The position numbers and the translations under genes were made by a program. From Oehlia diaphana (Eukaryota; Glomeromycota; Glomeromycetes; Glomerales; Glomeraceae): DNA of 18,379 nt. Shown here piece after piece: positions 9,685-18,379 of the stretch; position 1 is the stretch's first letter, and every line of letters starts with the position of its first letter. The notes below the pieces were generated by a model. That model searched no databases. It was not told the origin of the DNA and saw only the letters and a list, made by a program, of their open reading frames with translations. The stretch covers positions 53,313 to 71,691 of the forward strand of contig QZLH01000562.1 in the NCBI GenBank assembly GCA_003833135.1, read 5' to 3'.

Positions 9685-10023
9685 GAAATATTTTTACGTA
9701 ATTTTTGGGTAATATTGATGTCCTGCTTGCGCTTTATAAGATTATAAGATTTCAATTTTTCAAAATTACCGGAAATTTATGCGGGGAATGTCATAGCATC
9801 AATTCCGAAATTACGTTACGCAAGCCACATTTGCCGCAGTTGCCAAACTTCATATAAGAAGGAAGACTTCATTTATAATCACACTTTTATTGACCAGTGC
9901 TCTCTGTCACGTTATTCAAATAAAAGAAAATAATTCATAATTTTTAAGTTCAAAAAACTCATAACTTGCTTTTCTGAAAAGATCTGAAGAAAATTCAGAA
10001 GACTTAATATTACAATTTCTACA
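9685..10023. promoter_or_regulatory. Divergent intergenic promoter region
   Basis: This roughly 340-bp stretch separates the minus-strand leader from the SUMO start and must carry control sequences for the SUMO side and probably both. A weak TATA-like CATATAAGAAG lies at about 9850 on the plus strand, 170 bp before the SUMO ATG. The last 60 bp before that ATG are A-rich, as expected of a fungal 5' leader. No known factor site was identified with confidence. Confidence 0.4.
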
Positions 10024-10679
10024 ATGTCTGAACAACCAAATCCCACACCACCTGCTGGAGACGAAAAGAAAGATGAACACATTAATTTGAAAGTGGTTGG
10101 AAACGTAAGTTTTATGCTTTATTTGAGCAAAAAAGCGGAGAAAATATTGCGCGTCTAGAACTGTGGGCGTTCTTTAATGGAGAACTAATACAAATAAATG
10201 CGCGTTTGATAAAACTTTATTAATTAAAACTTTTACAATGAATTTGAAAGGACGCGTTAGGTAATTAATTTTATTTATGTTTGCGTTCTTAGGATCACAA
10301 TGAAGTGTTTTTCAAAATCAAGCGGACAACACAACTGAAAAAATTAATGGATGCTTATTGTGAAAGACAAGGAAAATCGTTAAATTCACTCCGGTTCCTT
10401 TATGATGGTGACCGTGTACAAAGCCACAACACACCTGCAGAGGTAAATTTAAATCATTCAATTTGTCTGATTGCTATCACTTTATACTTCTTTTTTTTTT
10501 TATTAATTCTTTTAATATCAACAGCTTGAAATGGAAGATGGAGATGCAATTGACGTAATGGTGGAACAAATAGGTTAATAAAAGATTCAATTCTTTCATT
10601 TGTTCTTTTTATTTTTAATTAATATTAAATGAAATATTCTTTTTTCTTTCCTTTAGGTGGTCGAATTAGCTATATGTGA
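10024..10679 (+). CDS. SMT3: SUMO, small ubiquitin-related modifier (four exons)
   Basis: Exons 10024-10104, 10293-10442, 10525-10573 and 10657-10679 give a 100-residue precursor, the usual SUMO size. A short flexible N-terminus (MSEQPNPTPPAGDEKKDEH) leads into the ubiquitin-like fold: INLKVVGN, the strand EVFFKIKRTTQLKKLM that lines the SIM-binding groove in known SUMOs, the helix AYCERQGKS, then LRFLYDGDRV and LEMEDGDAIDVMVEQIGG. The Gly-Gly is followed by a RISYM tail, which a Ulp/SENP protease would remove before E1 (Aos1-Uba2) activation and Ubc9-mediated conjugation to target lysines. The last intron (10574-10656, donor GTTAAT) interrupts the first Gly codon. If it is retained, translation stops at TAA directly after a single Gly. 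Introns 1 and 2 are 10105-10292 and 10443-10524. The ATG at 10024 is the first in frame and fits the family. Confidence 0.96.
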
Positions 10680-11300
10680 ACCCTTTACATGTGATCTAAC
10701 GATAAAAACTAGATCTTTTTCAATCTCACTTATATTCATTTTTTTGTTACACAAGAAAATTGAAACAAAAACTACTCATTTCGACCATTTGAAACAAATT
10801 TCGTTTATTGTTTATATTTTCAATTTTCCTTCTTGCTAGCTTTAAAGTGTTTTGTTACTTTTATCATCCATTTGGGCATTTTGTTTAGTTATAATTTTCA
10901 ATGAAAAATTTCTAGATAATAGTCATAAATAATATAAGAAAATGAATGACAAATATTTCGGATGACTTGCATTTAATTGATTTTAAATTTAGATGTCCAA
11001 TAAAATTTTCATTAAACCACATAAGTCTGATTTCTGATTGAGGATTTAAGTTTATTTTGAACAGAGAAAAGATGAAGATCTTAATGTAAACAAGGTTTGA
11101 TTTGCAATTATAATATTTCATTTATTTATAAAAAAGTGAGGGTCAAATCTTTCATATAAATAGCCATAAAAATGAGGTGGTGATAAAGTTGCTTAAAATA
11201 TGGGCCATAAAAGCTGGATGTCGTTTGAGTAATTAAAATAATTCAAATTCTTTGATTTACATAGTTTCTTGTGAAATATCAATAGAAGAATTTGGAATGA
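10680..11300. other. SUMO 3' flank and AT-rich spacer
   Basis: T-rich sequence follows the SUMO stop, with an AATAAA at about 10998 that is rather distant for its polyadenylation. A 69-codon minus-strand open frame (10912-11121) has no family resemblance and unremarkable AT-driven composition. No gene is called here. Confidence 0.5.
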
Positions 11301-11309
11301 TCCCATCTA

Positions 11310-11322
11310 AATATATATAAAG
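11310..11322 (+). promoter_or_regulatory. TATA-like box upstream of a decayed gene
   Basis: AATATATATAAAG lies about 83 bp before the ATG at 11405. The spacing suits a TATA box, but the surroundings are AT-rich, so chance is possible. Confidence 0.35.
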
Positions 11323-11404
11323 ATCGTTACTTACATTCATTGCACAGTTTATCACAAAAACTAAGTAGAATCATTTACGAAATAAAATTCGAATTTTCAA
11401 GGAT

Positions 11405-12315
11405 ATGGTAAAGTTTAATCAAAAACATATTACAACTTTAGCAGCGTTTTCAATGGCAATTTTATTAGAAATATATGCTTAATATGGTATTCCAGTAATG
11501 ATTAGAAGACAAAGAGACTGGGTAGTTATAATGAAAGAAGATAATACAAATGGATCAGACAAATGAGAGAGATAAATTGAAGTGAAGGATCAAGGCTAAA
11601 GGTGAATTAATTCTTTTAAACGACAAATCAGAACAATTTATGGGAATTATGAGGAACTGGAACAGGCGTGAATTCTGTTTGTAGAAGGAGTTAAGAAAAT
11701 TATAAATCAGAAGTGATTTCTTCCTTTTGAGAATATTTTAAAAAACTAAATAAATTAAGCTTTAAAATCAACTGATCCGGAAATTATGTAGACAAACCAA
11801 GTGTCGAATTTAAAATTGAGGACTTACGGAATGCTTTGTTCTAAAATGGATGCCTTAAAACCAAGATTAAAATTCAATAGTGGAAAAAACTATATTTGTC
11901 AATTCTCACACTAAAATTAAAACTTATATTAACAACAGTAAAAAAATGATGGGATAAATGAAACTGATGAAAAAAAAAATGAGGAAGATTTCGATCAAGA
12001 CCATTTAGCAACCTATTCTTATGATAGTACTAAATTGCCAAAGATGCTGCTAATTCAGATAAACAATGAAGTGAATCCATTAAAGAATCGAAAGTAGTCA
12101 TCGGAACAATTTTAAACTTTGATTACGAATCCGGCGATGTTGTAAGAAAAGCCAAAACAGATGCCATGGTATTGATGATAAAAAGAATTAGTGGATGGCG
12201 AAGCTTGTATATTACTAAATATCTTTACCAGAAAGAGGTTAGTAATACATTGGAAAGATCAAATCCTGGTTTAAATTCAGGAAATACAGTCACAGTTGGC
12301 ACGGTAATTTTCTGA
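11405..12315 (+). pseudogene. Decayed protein-coding gene of unknown family
   Basis: The first frame reads MVKFNQKHITTLAAFSMAIL (a possible short hydrophobic N-terminus), then WVVIMKEDNTNGSDK, NYEELEQA and ILFVEGVKKIINQK between stops. Later segments with protein-like composition are SGNYVDKPSVEFKIEDLRN (another frame, about 11774-11840) and NETDEKKNEEDFDQDHLATY. The longest open stretch is frame-shifted relative to these (12070-12315, 81 codons plus stop, no initial ATG): SESIKESKVVIGTILNFDYE through ISGWRSLYITKYLYQKE to TVTVGTVIF. The stops and the shift mark a dead gene, or a gene whose exon structure I failed to solve. No family was recognised. The upstream TATA-like box suggests it once had its own promoter. 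Confidence 0.4.
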
Positions 12316-12967
12316 TGTCGGTCGCGGCACGTGAAGACGTGAAGCATATTTCCCAAATACGATAACATTCTCTGTACAATAAACATTTGCGAAAAATAAA
12401 AACTATTCTAAATCATTTCAATTATTTTAAGATTTTAAGAATAGTTACAATTTAATACTTTGTATATATTAATATAAATTTTAAAAATTATATAATATAA
12501 AAAAATTGCAAAAATATAAATTTTACTTTATTAATTACATTACATTTGAAAAATAAATTAATTTTAATAAAGTTAACTCTTCTTATAATGAATTTTGATA
12601 TAATGAATTTCATAATATAATAGATCTTTAGTATGTTACAGATTTTAATATATAAAAAAAATTTTATTATACTGAATTTACTAGTATTTACTAATTAAAT
12701 TCTTATATTATTTAATGAAATAAATTTTATAAGCTGTATATAAAAAATAATCCTTTTAATAATAAATTTCTTTTATAATAATTTTTTTTCAATATAACAA
12801 AGATATTTTGTAAAACTTATGTTTTACATTATATAAATACAATTATTTATTAATAATAACAATCTAGTTTTTCTTATTATATTTATAATGAATATTTCCT
12901 TATTTTTATATATTTTATAATAAAGACTTAATTAAGTATTCTACACTTGACAGTATTTATATAGTAT
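12316..12967. other. AT-rich spacer
   Basis: The start is briefly CpG-rich (about 12318-12345, with CACGTGAAGACGTG) and then becomes almost pure A/T with short ATAATGAATTT-like repeats near 12587-12620. No gene is seen. Confidence 0.5.
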
Positions 12968-13173
12968 ATAAGGTTGCTGGAGAAATTAAAGAATTTTGGC
13001 AAATTGATAAAATGCTAAAATAGTGAAATTTTGCTAAAACTATATGAAAATCTTATTAAAAAGCAAATTTGATAAAACTTATTGTAAATACTAAAATTGC
13101 TAAAATTTTGCTGAAACTATAATTAAAGAAACTAATCATAGGATTTTGAATAGGTTTAAACAAGCAACCTTAT
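12968..13173. mobile_element. Small MITE-like element with ATAAGGTTGCT termini
   Basis: ATAAGGTTGCT at 12968-12978 is matched by AGCAACCTTAT at 13163-13173, an exact 11-bp inverted repeat about 206 bp end to end. Inside, a motif like AAATTTTGCTAAAACTATA occurs near 13024 and again, slightly altered, near 13102. There is no coding capacity. The flanks are too TA-rich to define a target duplication. Confidence 0.45.
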
Positions 13174-13510
13174 TTACATATAATTAGCTTTTAGTTAAAA
13201 AAAACTTTAATTAGTAATGTATTAATCAAATTTTTAGGCAATATAATCACATAAGTAATATGTCAATTTTTTTTTGAAAAATAATTATCTATTATAATGC
13301 TTATTTTTAAATCTTATATATTTTATTTTTTCTTATTTTACATAAATTGAATCATTTATATATAAGTTAGCAACATTATAATATGATAATAATTAACAAG
13401 ATTACATTTATAAAAATAAAAATAAAAAATAAAATAAAGGTTTAATTAATTTGAATTCCATTTCAGTTAAGTATATTTTGCTTTTTATAATTAATTATAT
13501 GAAAAAATTA
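13174..13510. other. AT-rich spacer
   Basis: Low-complexity A/T sequence with stops in all frames. No feature was recognised. Confidence 0.5.
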
Positions 13511-13895
13511 CTATAGAATTATAATTACTTTTAATTTTTTTTTTATTTTTAGGATTTTATTTTGTAATATTTTAGTTAATTCAAATTTTTTATTTATTTT
13601 TGGCTGATTAAGATCAACATTAATATTTTTATTTTTATATCCAAGATGTTTATTATTTTTTACTTTTTCTAAAAAAATTGTTTTTATTTTGTATAGTATT
13701 TTTGAACAATTAATAGCTATATATCCTTGCATTTCAATAAGTTGACTTATTGTTGTTTCTAATCACAAAAATTACACTCTGCTGAGCAGTGACTTCTATT
13801 TCTTGGTTCTTCTTTAAAATATTTCCAAACATCAGTTTTTGGATGGCCACATTTTTTTTATTTAAATCAATATTTTTACCTTAACTATTACTCAT
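13511..13895 (-). pseudogene. hAT-type transposase N-terminal remnant with a BED-like zinc finger
   Basis: Reading the minus strand from an ATG at 13895 (MSNS, then a stop), a shifted frame gives GHPKTDVWKYFKEEPRNR followed by HCSAECNFCD and a stop (13759). The aromatic W-x-Y-F and the Cys-x2-Cys pair look like a BED zinc finger as found in fungal hAT transposases. After a further shift, LIEMQGYIAINCSKI aligns with the usual second half of the finger (family form LxxHLAxxC), but the His is missing. The open frame 13732-13511 continues into a Lys/Asn-rich stretch with nothing conserved. No catalytic domain follows. The identification rests on a short motif. Confidence 0.5.
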
Positions 13896-14100
13896 ATTTA
13901 AAAAAAAATTGTAAATAGCTAAAGTTTAACGTTAAAAAAGTTATTTTAATATTAAAAGAAATGGAGAGTTCAATAATTTTATTGCATGTATCAGTTAATT
14001 ATCATTACTATTTTTTATATAAGATAATATTACATTAAATTATATTATATTTTTTAACCAATGATATTTACACTAATTATATATGATATAAATAATTATA

Positions 14101-14455
14101 CTTTACTAAAAATAGCCAATTTTTTGAAATATTTTTATAGACCTAGATACAATGGCTTTCAAAATAATTGTGCAATTATTTTGTAAAATTTTCAAAATAT
14201 ATTAATATATTTTAGTTGAGGTATTTTTGAGATTAATATATTAAAATAATATCAAAGTTAATTATATTATAATAATAAAATAATGGCAAAAACATTAAAA
14301 AATTATTGTGATATTATTTTAAGTTATTTTTATAGACCTAGATACAATATAATTATAAAAGTATAATAAAATCATTTTGATGTATTAAATGTATTTTTGT
14401 AGTATGTTAAAATTATTACAAAACCATTTCAAAAAATTGACCATTTTTAGTAAAG
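14101..14455. mobile_element. 355-bp MITE with 30-bp terminal inverted repeats
   Basis: The 30-bp ends 14101-14130 (CTTTACTAAAAATAGCCAAT...) and 14426-14455 are inverted copies with two mismatches. TATA flanks both sides (14097-14100 and 14456-14459), consistent with a TA-type target or duplication. Inside is a perfect 23-bp direct repeat (14131-14153 and 14326-14348, containing TATAGACCTAGATACAAT). There is no coding capacity. Confidence 0.7.
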
Positions 14456-14529
14456 TATATTTACGTATTTTTAAAATAACTGGTAATTAATTGCCAGAAT
14501 TACACATTGTATATTTACATAATTACTCA

Positions 14530-14560
14530 TACTTTACTAAAATGGCTATTTTTTTGAAAT
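14530..14560 (+). repeat. Second copy of the MITE left end
   Basis: TACTTTACTAAAATGGCTAT and the following TTTTTTTGAAAT repeat the left terminus of the element at 14101 in the same orientation. I could not find a matching right end downstream, so this is a truncated or diverged second copy. Confidence 0.55.
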
Positions 14561-14780
14561 ACTTTTATAATATTCATTCTTATAATACTTTTGTAATACT
14601 GACATCATTTTGTAATGGTTGAAATTATTTTTATATATTTTGCAATTAATTACAAATACTATATTACAAGGGCTAATAAAAGTATTACAAATCATGATTT
14701 CAAAATAATTTAAACATTACATTGCAATGGTGTTTGTAATGGATTTATTATTAATAATATAATTAATAAATTGAAATTAT

Positions 14781-14902
14781 TATAAAATTTTATTGCAATA
14801 TTTATAATATTATAAAATTGTATTGCAATAGTTTATATATCTTAATATAAAATTATATTGCAATAGTTATATTTTATATAAAATTATATTGAAATAGTTG
14901 TA
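14781..14902. repeat. Four-unit AT-rich tandem repeat
   Basis: Units starting near 14781, 14811, 14846 and 14877 share the core TATAAAATTATATTGCAATA with small changes. Spacing is 30-35 bp. Probably a minisatellite; no function is apparent. Confidence 0.55.
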
Positions 14903-15048
14903 ATAATATAAATCTGATCATTATTTTTATAATTGTACTAAATTTTATTACTGAAGACTCTTCTTTTTGTCACTATAAACAGATGCTCCTATAGGTACTA
15001 AAGATCTCTACTTGTTTACAAAAAAGGAGCTTTTCGTAAAATTATTGG

Positions 15049-15087
15049 ATATATATATATATATGTATATAAGCATATATATATATT
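15049..15087. repeat. TA microsatellite
   Basis: Interrupted (AT)n run with GTATATAAGC in the middle. Simple-sequence DNA at the decayed 3' side of the second Tigger copy. Confidence 0.6.
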
Positions 15088-15172
15088 CATTAAAAAAAAT
15101 TAGATTTCAGGGAAAAGGTCTATTTATATAAAATATAAATTATGTGAAATGTGTAATACCACATGATTCTTA

Positions 15173-16163
15173 TTAATAATAACTGTGATTACGAGTTGCC
15201 AATCTCACATTTTTATCAATAACATATACAGGAGCATTATCAACAAGTAATAGAATTTTGTGATTTTGTAATCACATTTGTTTATTTAATTTTGTGAAGT
15301 AATCATTCCATACAGACACTTGCATCCAGGAAGTTGAGTTCCAATAATATTCTACTGGTAAATCTTCTTTTTTTTTTTATGTAACACTCAAGAATTTTGA
15401 TAAGCGTAGATAAAAAGTGGTTTTATTTTTTCTGTACCAGTTGCATTGTACATGAAGAGTAGTGTAACTCATTTTTTGGATTTTTTCTCCCTAGCAAGAG
15501 GATCTTGCACTAATGTTTTTGAAGGATCAAGATTCTAATACAACTCTAAAAATGAAAAAAAATTATTATGTGCTCAAAATTATTTAAAATATATTCAGCT
15601 TACTCGTTTTCATCATAATTAAAAACATCGTTTAAATCATAATTTTTAAGAATTTCATGCAATTTATTCCTCTTTTTGTTTAATGTTTCCAGAGGTGCAC
15701 TGTTTGCTTCACCCCACTTAACATGCTCTTTTAAATTATACCATTTTTTAAATTTATCCATCCACCCATTAGAAGCTGAAAACCTAGTAATTTTAAATTG
15801 CTGTACAAAGAATTTAGCTTTTTCATGTAAGATATCACCATTAATTATAAGATTTGCAGAAAGTGCGTTTGTAATCTACAATGAAAGGGCCTCTTTAACT
15901 TGGAGAAAATGAATCTGCTTTTCTCTTTGTTTATTTGACTCTTCTGAGTCTAGATTAATAAAAAGCCACTTATCTTTTTTTAAAAAAATATCAGAAACAG
16001 TATTTTGTTTGATATTATATAAGTTGGCAAGTTCTGTTTGGATAAGTCATAGTATTTTTTGAGAATCTAAACAGAGTTGGTGCTTCTGCGCATGTGTTAA
16101 AACAACTCTTTTGTTTGGTTGAGAGGACTCTTTAGTGGATTTTCTTTTTCCTTGTTGAGACAT
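15173..16163 (-). pseudogene. Second Tigger/CENP-B-like DDE transposase pseudogene, C-terminus lost
   Basis: From the ATG at 16163 the minus strand reads MSQQGKRKSTKESSQPNKRV, an HTH segment (RVVLTHAQKHQLC, ELANLYNIKQNTVSDIF), a Tc5-like DNA-binding part (DILHEKAKFFVQQFKI, SASNGWMDKFKK), GEANSAPLETL, and the first catalytic motif as FNYDENE, where DETG is usual. After a degraded gap come KSKK-stop-VTLLFMYNATGTEKIKPL, then, one frame over, DLPVEYYWNSTSWM and ILLLVDNAPVY, which keeps the second catalytic aspartate. Stops near 16050, 15877 and 15468 and a frameshift near 15370 show it is dead. The PPNTTSHLQP block and C-terminal domain are absent. Its sequence differs enough from the copy at 188-2599 to be a different Tigger subfamily. 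Confidence 0.85.
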
Positions 16164-16476
16164 GATATATGTTTTATGTAAAACATGAACTATTTGATAG
16201 TTTTTTTATTAAAAATATTTTTTAAGAACGAAACATTTGTCATATGTAGAAATTTGGGTATTTACATTATGTAAAATAGCCGATAATCTCAATATAATAT
16301 ATGATGTAACCTGATTATCATTACATTTTTATTATACACAATTATATAGGGACAAAGGATGAATATCAGTACACGTTATATCGTGAATCTATATATGATA
16401 TCGGTACAGTGAGGTTTTTTTATTAAATATGAAATGGGACAGTGAAAATTTATCGATATAGGAAATTATCGGTATA

Positions 16477-16505
16477 TAGGGTATCGGTACATTGAGGTTT
16501 GACTG
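16477..16505 (-). repeat. Terminal inverted repeat of the second Tigger element
   Basis: The minus-strand reading begins CAGTCAAACCTCAATGTACC and TA follows outside (16506-16507). The end lies about 340 bp upstream of the transposase ATG. It resembles but is not identical to the CAGTCAGACCTG end of the first copy. Confidence 0.65.
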
Positions 16506-16507
16506 TA

Positions 16508-17077
16508 TTAGCAAATTCTTCTTCTCCTTTTATGAAATCTCTTTTTATATATAAATTACGATTTATCCAATTTTATCTTTTAATTCCTATTTCTCCTTGT
16601 CTGTAGTGGATTGGACTTGTTGGTCTACTCTTTTTAATTTTAAACAGGATTATATCACTAGTACTATCACTTCTCTGATGTTAACTCTCTTTCATCTATC
16701 ATGCGCTATTTTGTTTTTTACGTCAAAGAAACTTGTCCATTCAAAAAAATCTAGAAAATTGTCTAAAAAAAAAGAAAACTTAAAACATTAATAAAATAAA
16801 TATTTCATTATAAAAATACGAAAGAATACATCTTCTAGTTTTCCCTTTCCTATTTAATTTTAATACACTCCCACCATCTAAAAAAAGAAAAAACAAATTT
16901 TTAAAGACCATTTTTTAAAATAAAAAAATGAAACAAAAAAATTAATTACTTACCAAAATATCATGTTCAGAAAGACTGGTAAAACTATTTAAAAAAAAAA
17001 TCAGTTTGTTTTAACAGAATGTATGGAAAAAGAGAAAGGAAAAAAATAAGAATAAAGGAAGGAAAAGAGAGATTAAG
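16508..17077. other. Spacer without recognisable gene
   Basis: Pyrimidine-rich on the plus strand to about 16880, then purine-rich (GGAAAAAGAGAAAGG-like) to 17080. A 64-codon open frame at 16597-16791 begins with a non-ATG codon and has no known resemblance. The missing N-terminal part of the third Tigger copy is not here. Confidence 0.45.
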
Positions 17078-18193
17078 AAAAGCTTAACTATGACTGTATG
17101 TACACTTTCTGCCACCAAATACCAGTGATGGATAATGACCAGGACAGATACCAGGTCATATTAAAATTTTTAAATGACCGTGATCATATGTACTTATGAC
17201 TGGTGGTCATATGCCTATTGGTCATAATTATATAATCATAATGTCATTAGTTAATAATCACATGATCTATATAATTATCTTATAATTATAAGTTTATGAA
17301 TAAATTTCTGGCAGATTTAACCAATTTTATTATATAAAATATCATGATTTGATTGGTTAATAATTTATGACAATAGTCATATGATCTCACAAATTCAAAA
17401 TGACCAAATGATCTATGACTAGTCATATAGGTCATAGTGGTCATTCTAGGTCATAGTCCAATACTGCCAAATACTATAGCACATTTGCAACCTTGTGATG
17501 CAGGAATTATTAAATTTTTTAAGGTAAGTTGATATTTAATTATTAACTTATAAATATAAGGATTATTAATTTTTAATTATTTATGCACAGTATCAGAAAT
17601 TGATTGTTAGAAACAGAATTGAAGCGTATGAAATTTCTCAAGAATTAAACAAAAGAGTTACGCCTATAAATATTTGTGATGCTATTAATTTTAGTAAAGA
17701 AGCTTGGGATTTCGTAAGTCAATGAACAATTGTTAACTGTTGGAGGCATACAGAAATTCTTTCACAAGATGAAATTGATGAAGACGAAGAAAATGAAGAT
17801 CAAGCTGATCAAGAAGCTTACAATGAAATAGAATTATAAAAACTTATTGACCAACTTCCATATGATAATTCTATGGATGCAGAAGAATTCCTTCATATCG
17901 ATGATCGTTTACAAGTTGATGGAGGGCTGATTGATGAAGAAATTGTATCCAAAATAAAATCAAATGATGATGAACCAAAAATGGATCTAATTAAAGAATC
18001 TCCAAAGGTAATTTCAAAAATGGAAGCTCTAGATAATTTGGATAATCTTGTTTTATTTTTTGAATATTCATTAGATATTTCTATTGATCCAAATGAAACA
18101 AGTTTATTATGAAAACTAAGACATAAAGTTTTAAAATCACATATTAATAGTCTAAAACAAACTAAATTGGATCATTTTATTCAAATTGTGTAA
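17078..18193 (+). pseudogene. Third Tigger transposase pseudogene, 5'-truncated, split by a MITE
   Basis: Visible coding starts just before VHFLPPNT (about 17098-17122). After the MITE it resumes as IAHLQPCDAGIIKFFK (to 17523), keeping the third catalytic aspartate in CDAGI. An intron at 17524-17590 (GTAAGT...CACAG) leads to YQKLIVRNRIEAYEISQELN, INICDAINFSKEAWDFVSQ, then a stop in a position where an Arg is common, and NCWRHTEIL. The acidic C-terminal tail continues with further stops near 17838 and 18110 to TAA at 18191-18193; the open frame 17873-18112 is one piece of it. The DNA-binding domain and first two catalytic motifs are absent. No right TIR was recognised in 18194-18379. Confidence 0.82.
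17123..17466. mobile_element. 344-bp hAT-type MITE with 8-bp target duplication
   Basis: The perfect octamer CCAAATAC flanks the element at 17115-17122 and 17467-17474, the duplication size of hAT transposons. The ends CAGTGATGGATAATGACC and (complement of the right end) CAGTATTGGACTATGACC agree at 14 of 18 positions and start with CAG as hAT termini often do. At least nine GGTCAT/ATGACC motifs cluster near both ends, like transposase-binding subterminal repeats. It has no coding capacity. Removing it and one octamer restores the transposase motif LPPNTIAHLQP. Confidence 0.88.
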
Positions 18194-18379
18194 TATTTAC
18201 GCTAATATTTTTATTTCTTAATTGATGATCCGGATAAGATCGGCACCATGTGACTATGTACGTCATAATGAAATTCGGGGATAAGTAGCATTATAATGTA
18301 CATAGCTTTTCTGAATCTGACGCGCGCGACTAATATCACTCTAACATTTATGCCAAAACACCGCTCAATTGCAGTTAGT
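18194..18379. other. 3' flank of the third Tigger copy
   Basis: Less AT-rich than most spacers here, with a CpG-bearing patch (GACGCGCGCGAC at about 18319). Neither a CAGTC-type terminal repeat nor an ORF is visible before the window ends. Confidence 0.4.

Noticed and set aside
10657..10839. 60-codon ORF starting at a GTG in the SUMO last exon
   Set aside because: It reads the SUMO tail and 3' UTR in the wrong frame; the spliced SUMO frame ends at 10679.
10912..11121. 69-codon minus-strand ORF
   Set aside because: No resemblance, no splice or promoter context, AT-driven composition.
11405..12315. Repeat-induced (C-to-T) mutation as the cause of all stops in the decayed gene
   Set aside because: All three stop codons can arise from CAA, CAG or CGA by C-to-T, and stop density here is near random for AT-rich DNA, so the pattern alone proves nothing without an intact homologue.
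15676..15912. 78-codon plus-strand ORF
   Set aside because: Antisense of the second Tigger transposase pseudogene.
16597..16791. 64-codon plus-strand ORF
   Set aside because: Lacks an ATG at its start and resembles no family; lies in pyrimidine-rich spacer.

Overview
The window reads as AT-rich (clearly over 70% A+T) fungal nuclear DNA. Short spliceosomal introns (about 46-190 bp, mostly GTAAGT-like donors), a fungal-style SUMO gene, a Dpb4/POLE3 histone-fold gene and several decayed intron-bearing pogo/Tigger (CENP-B/DDE_1) transposons all fit an arbuscular mycorrhizal fungus of the Rhizophagus type (Glomeromycotina). That assignment is inference, not proof.

Layout. 1-2972: a dead Tigger transposase with four recognisable introns and a right terminal repeat. 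It is interrupted by a 537-bp nearly perfect palindromic (foldback) element flanked by CTA. 2973-4500: very AT-rich, with an imperfect palindrome at about 3696-3871. 4500-5040: exon-like pieces on the minus strand that I cannot name. 5409-6447 (minus): a four-exon DNA polymerase epsilon subunit Dpb4/POLE3. 7170-9445 (minus): a six-exon gene for a 614-residue protein that I do not recognise, with a nuclear-localisation-like patch. A 68-codon ORF with one membrane segment sits in its 5' leader and overlaps its start codon. 9639-10023: a divergent intergenic promoter region. 10024-10679 (plus): a four-exon SUMO (Smt3) gene whose last intron splits the first glycine codon of the Gly-Gly maturation site. 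11405-12315: remains of a protein-coding gene with a TATA-like box upstream, broken by stops and a frameshift. 12316-14940: AT-rich repeats containing two MITE-like elements, a BED-finger hAT-type transposase remnant and a short tandem repeat. 15173-16505 (minus): a second decayed Tigger with a TIR and TA flank. 17078-18193 (plus): a third, 5'-truncated Tigger, split by a 344-bp hAT-type MITE with a perfect 8-bp target duplication inside the conserved PPNT motif.

The working genes are therefore a compact core of about 5 kb (5.4-10.7 kb): replication/chromatin (Dpb4), SUMO, and one unknown, probably nuclear protein. Transposon graveyards lie on both sides. I found no tRNA, rRNA or CRISPR array. 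The most notable points are the two nested insertions, both supported by target duplications and by the host reading frame resuming across them; the SUMO gene in which retention of the last intron would abolish the Gly-Gly motif; and the overlapping membrane ORF / unknown-gene arrangement.
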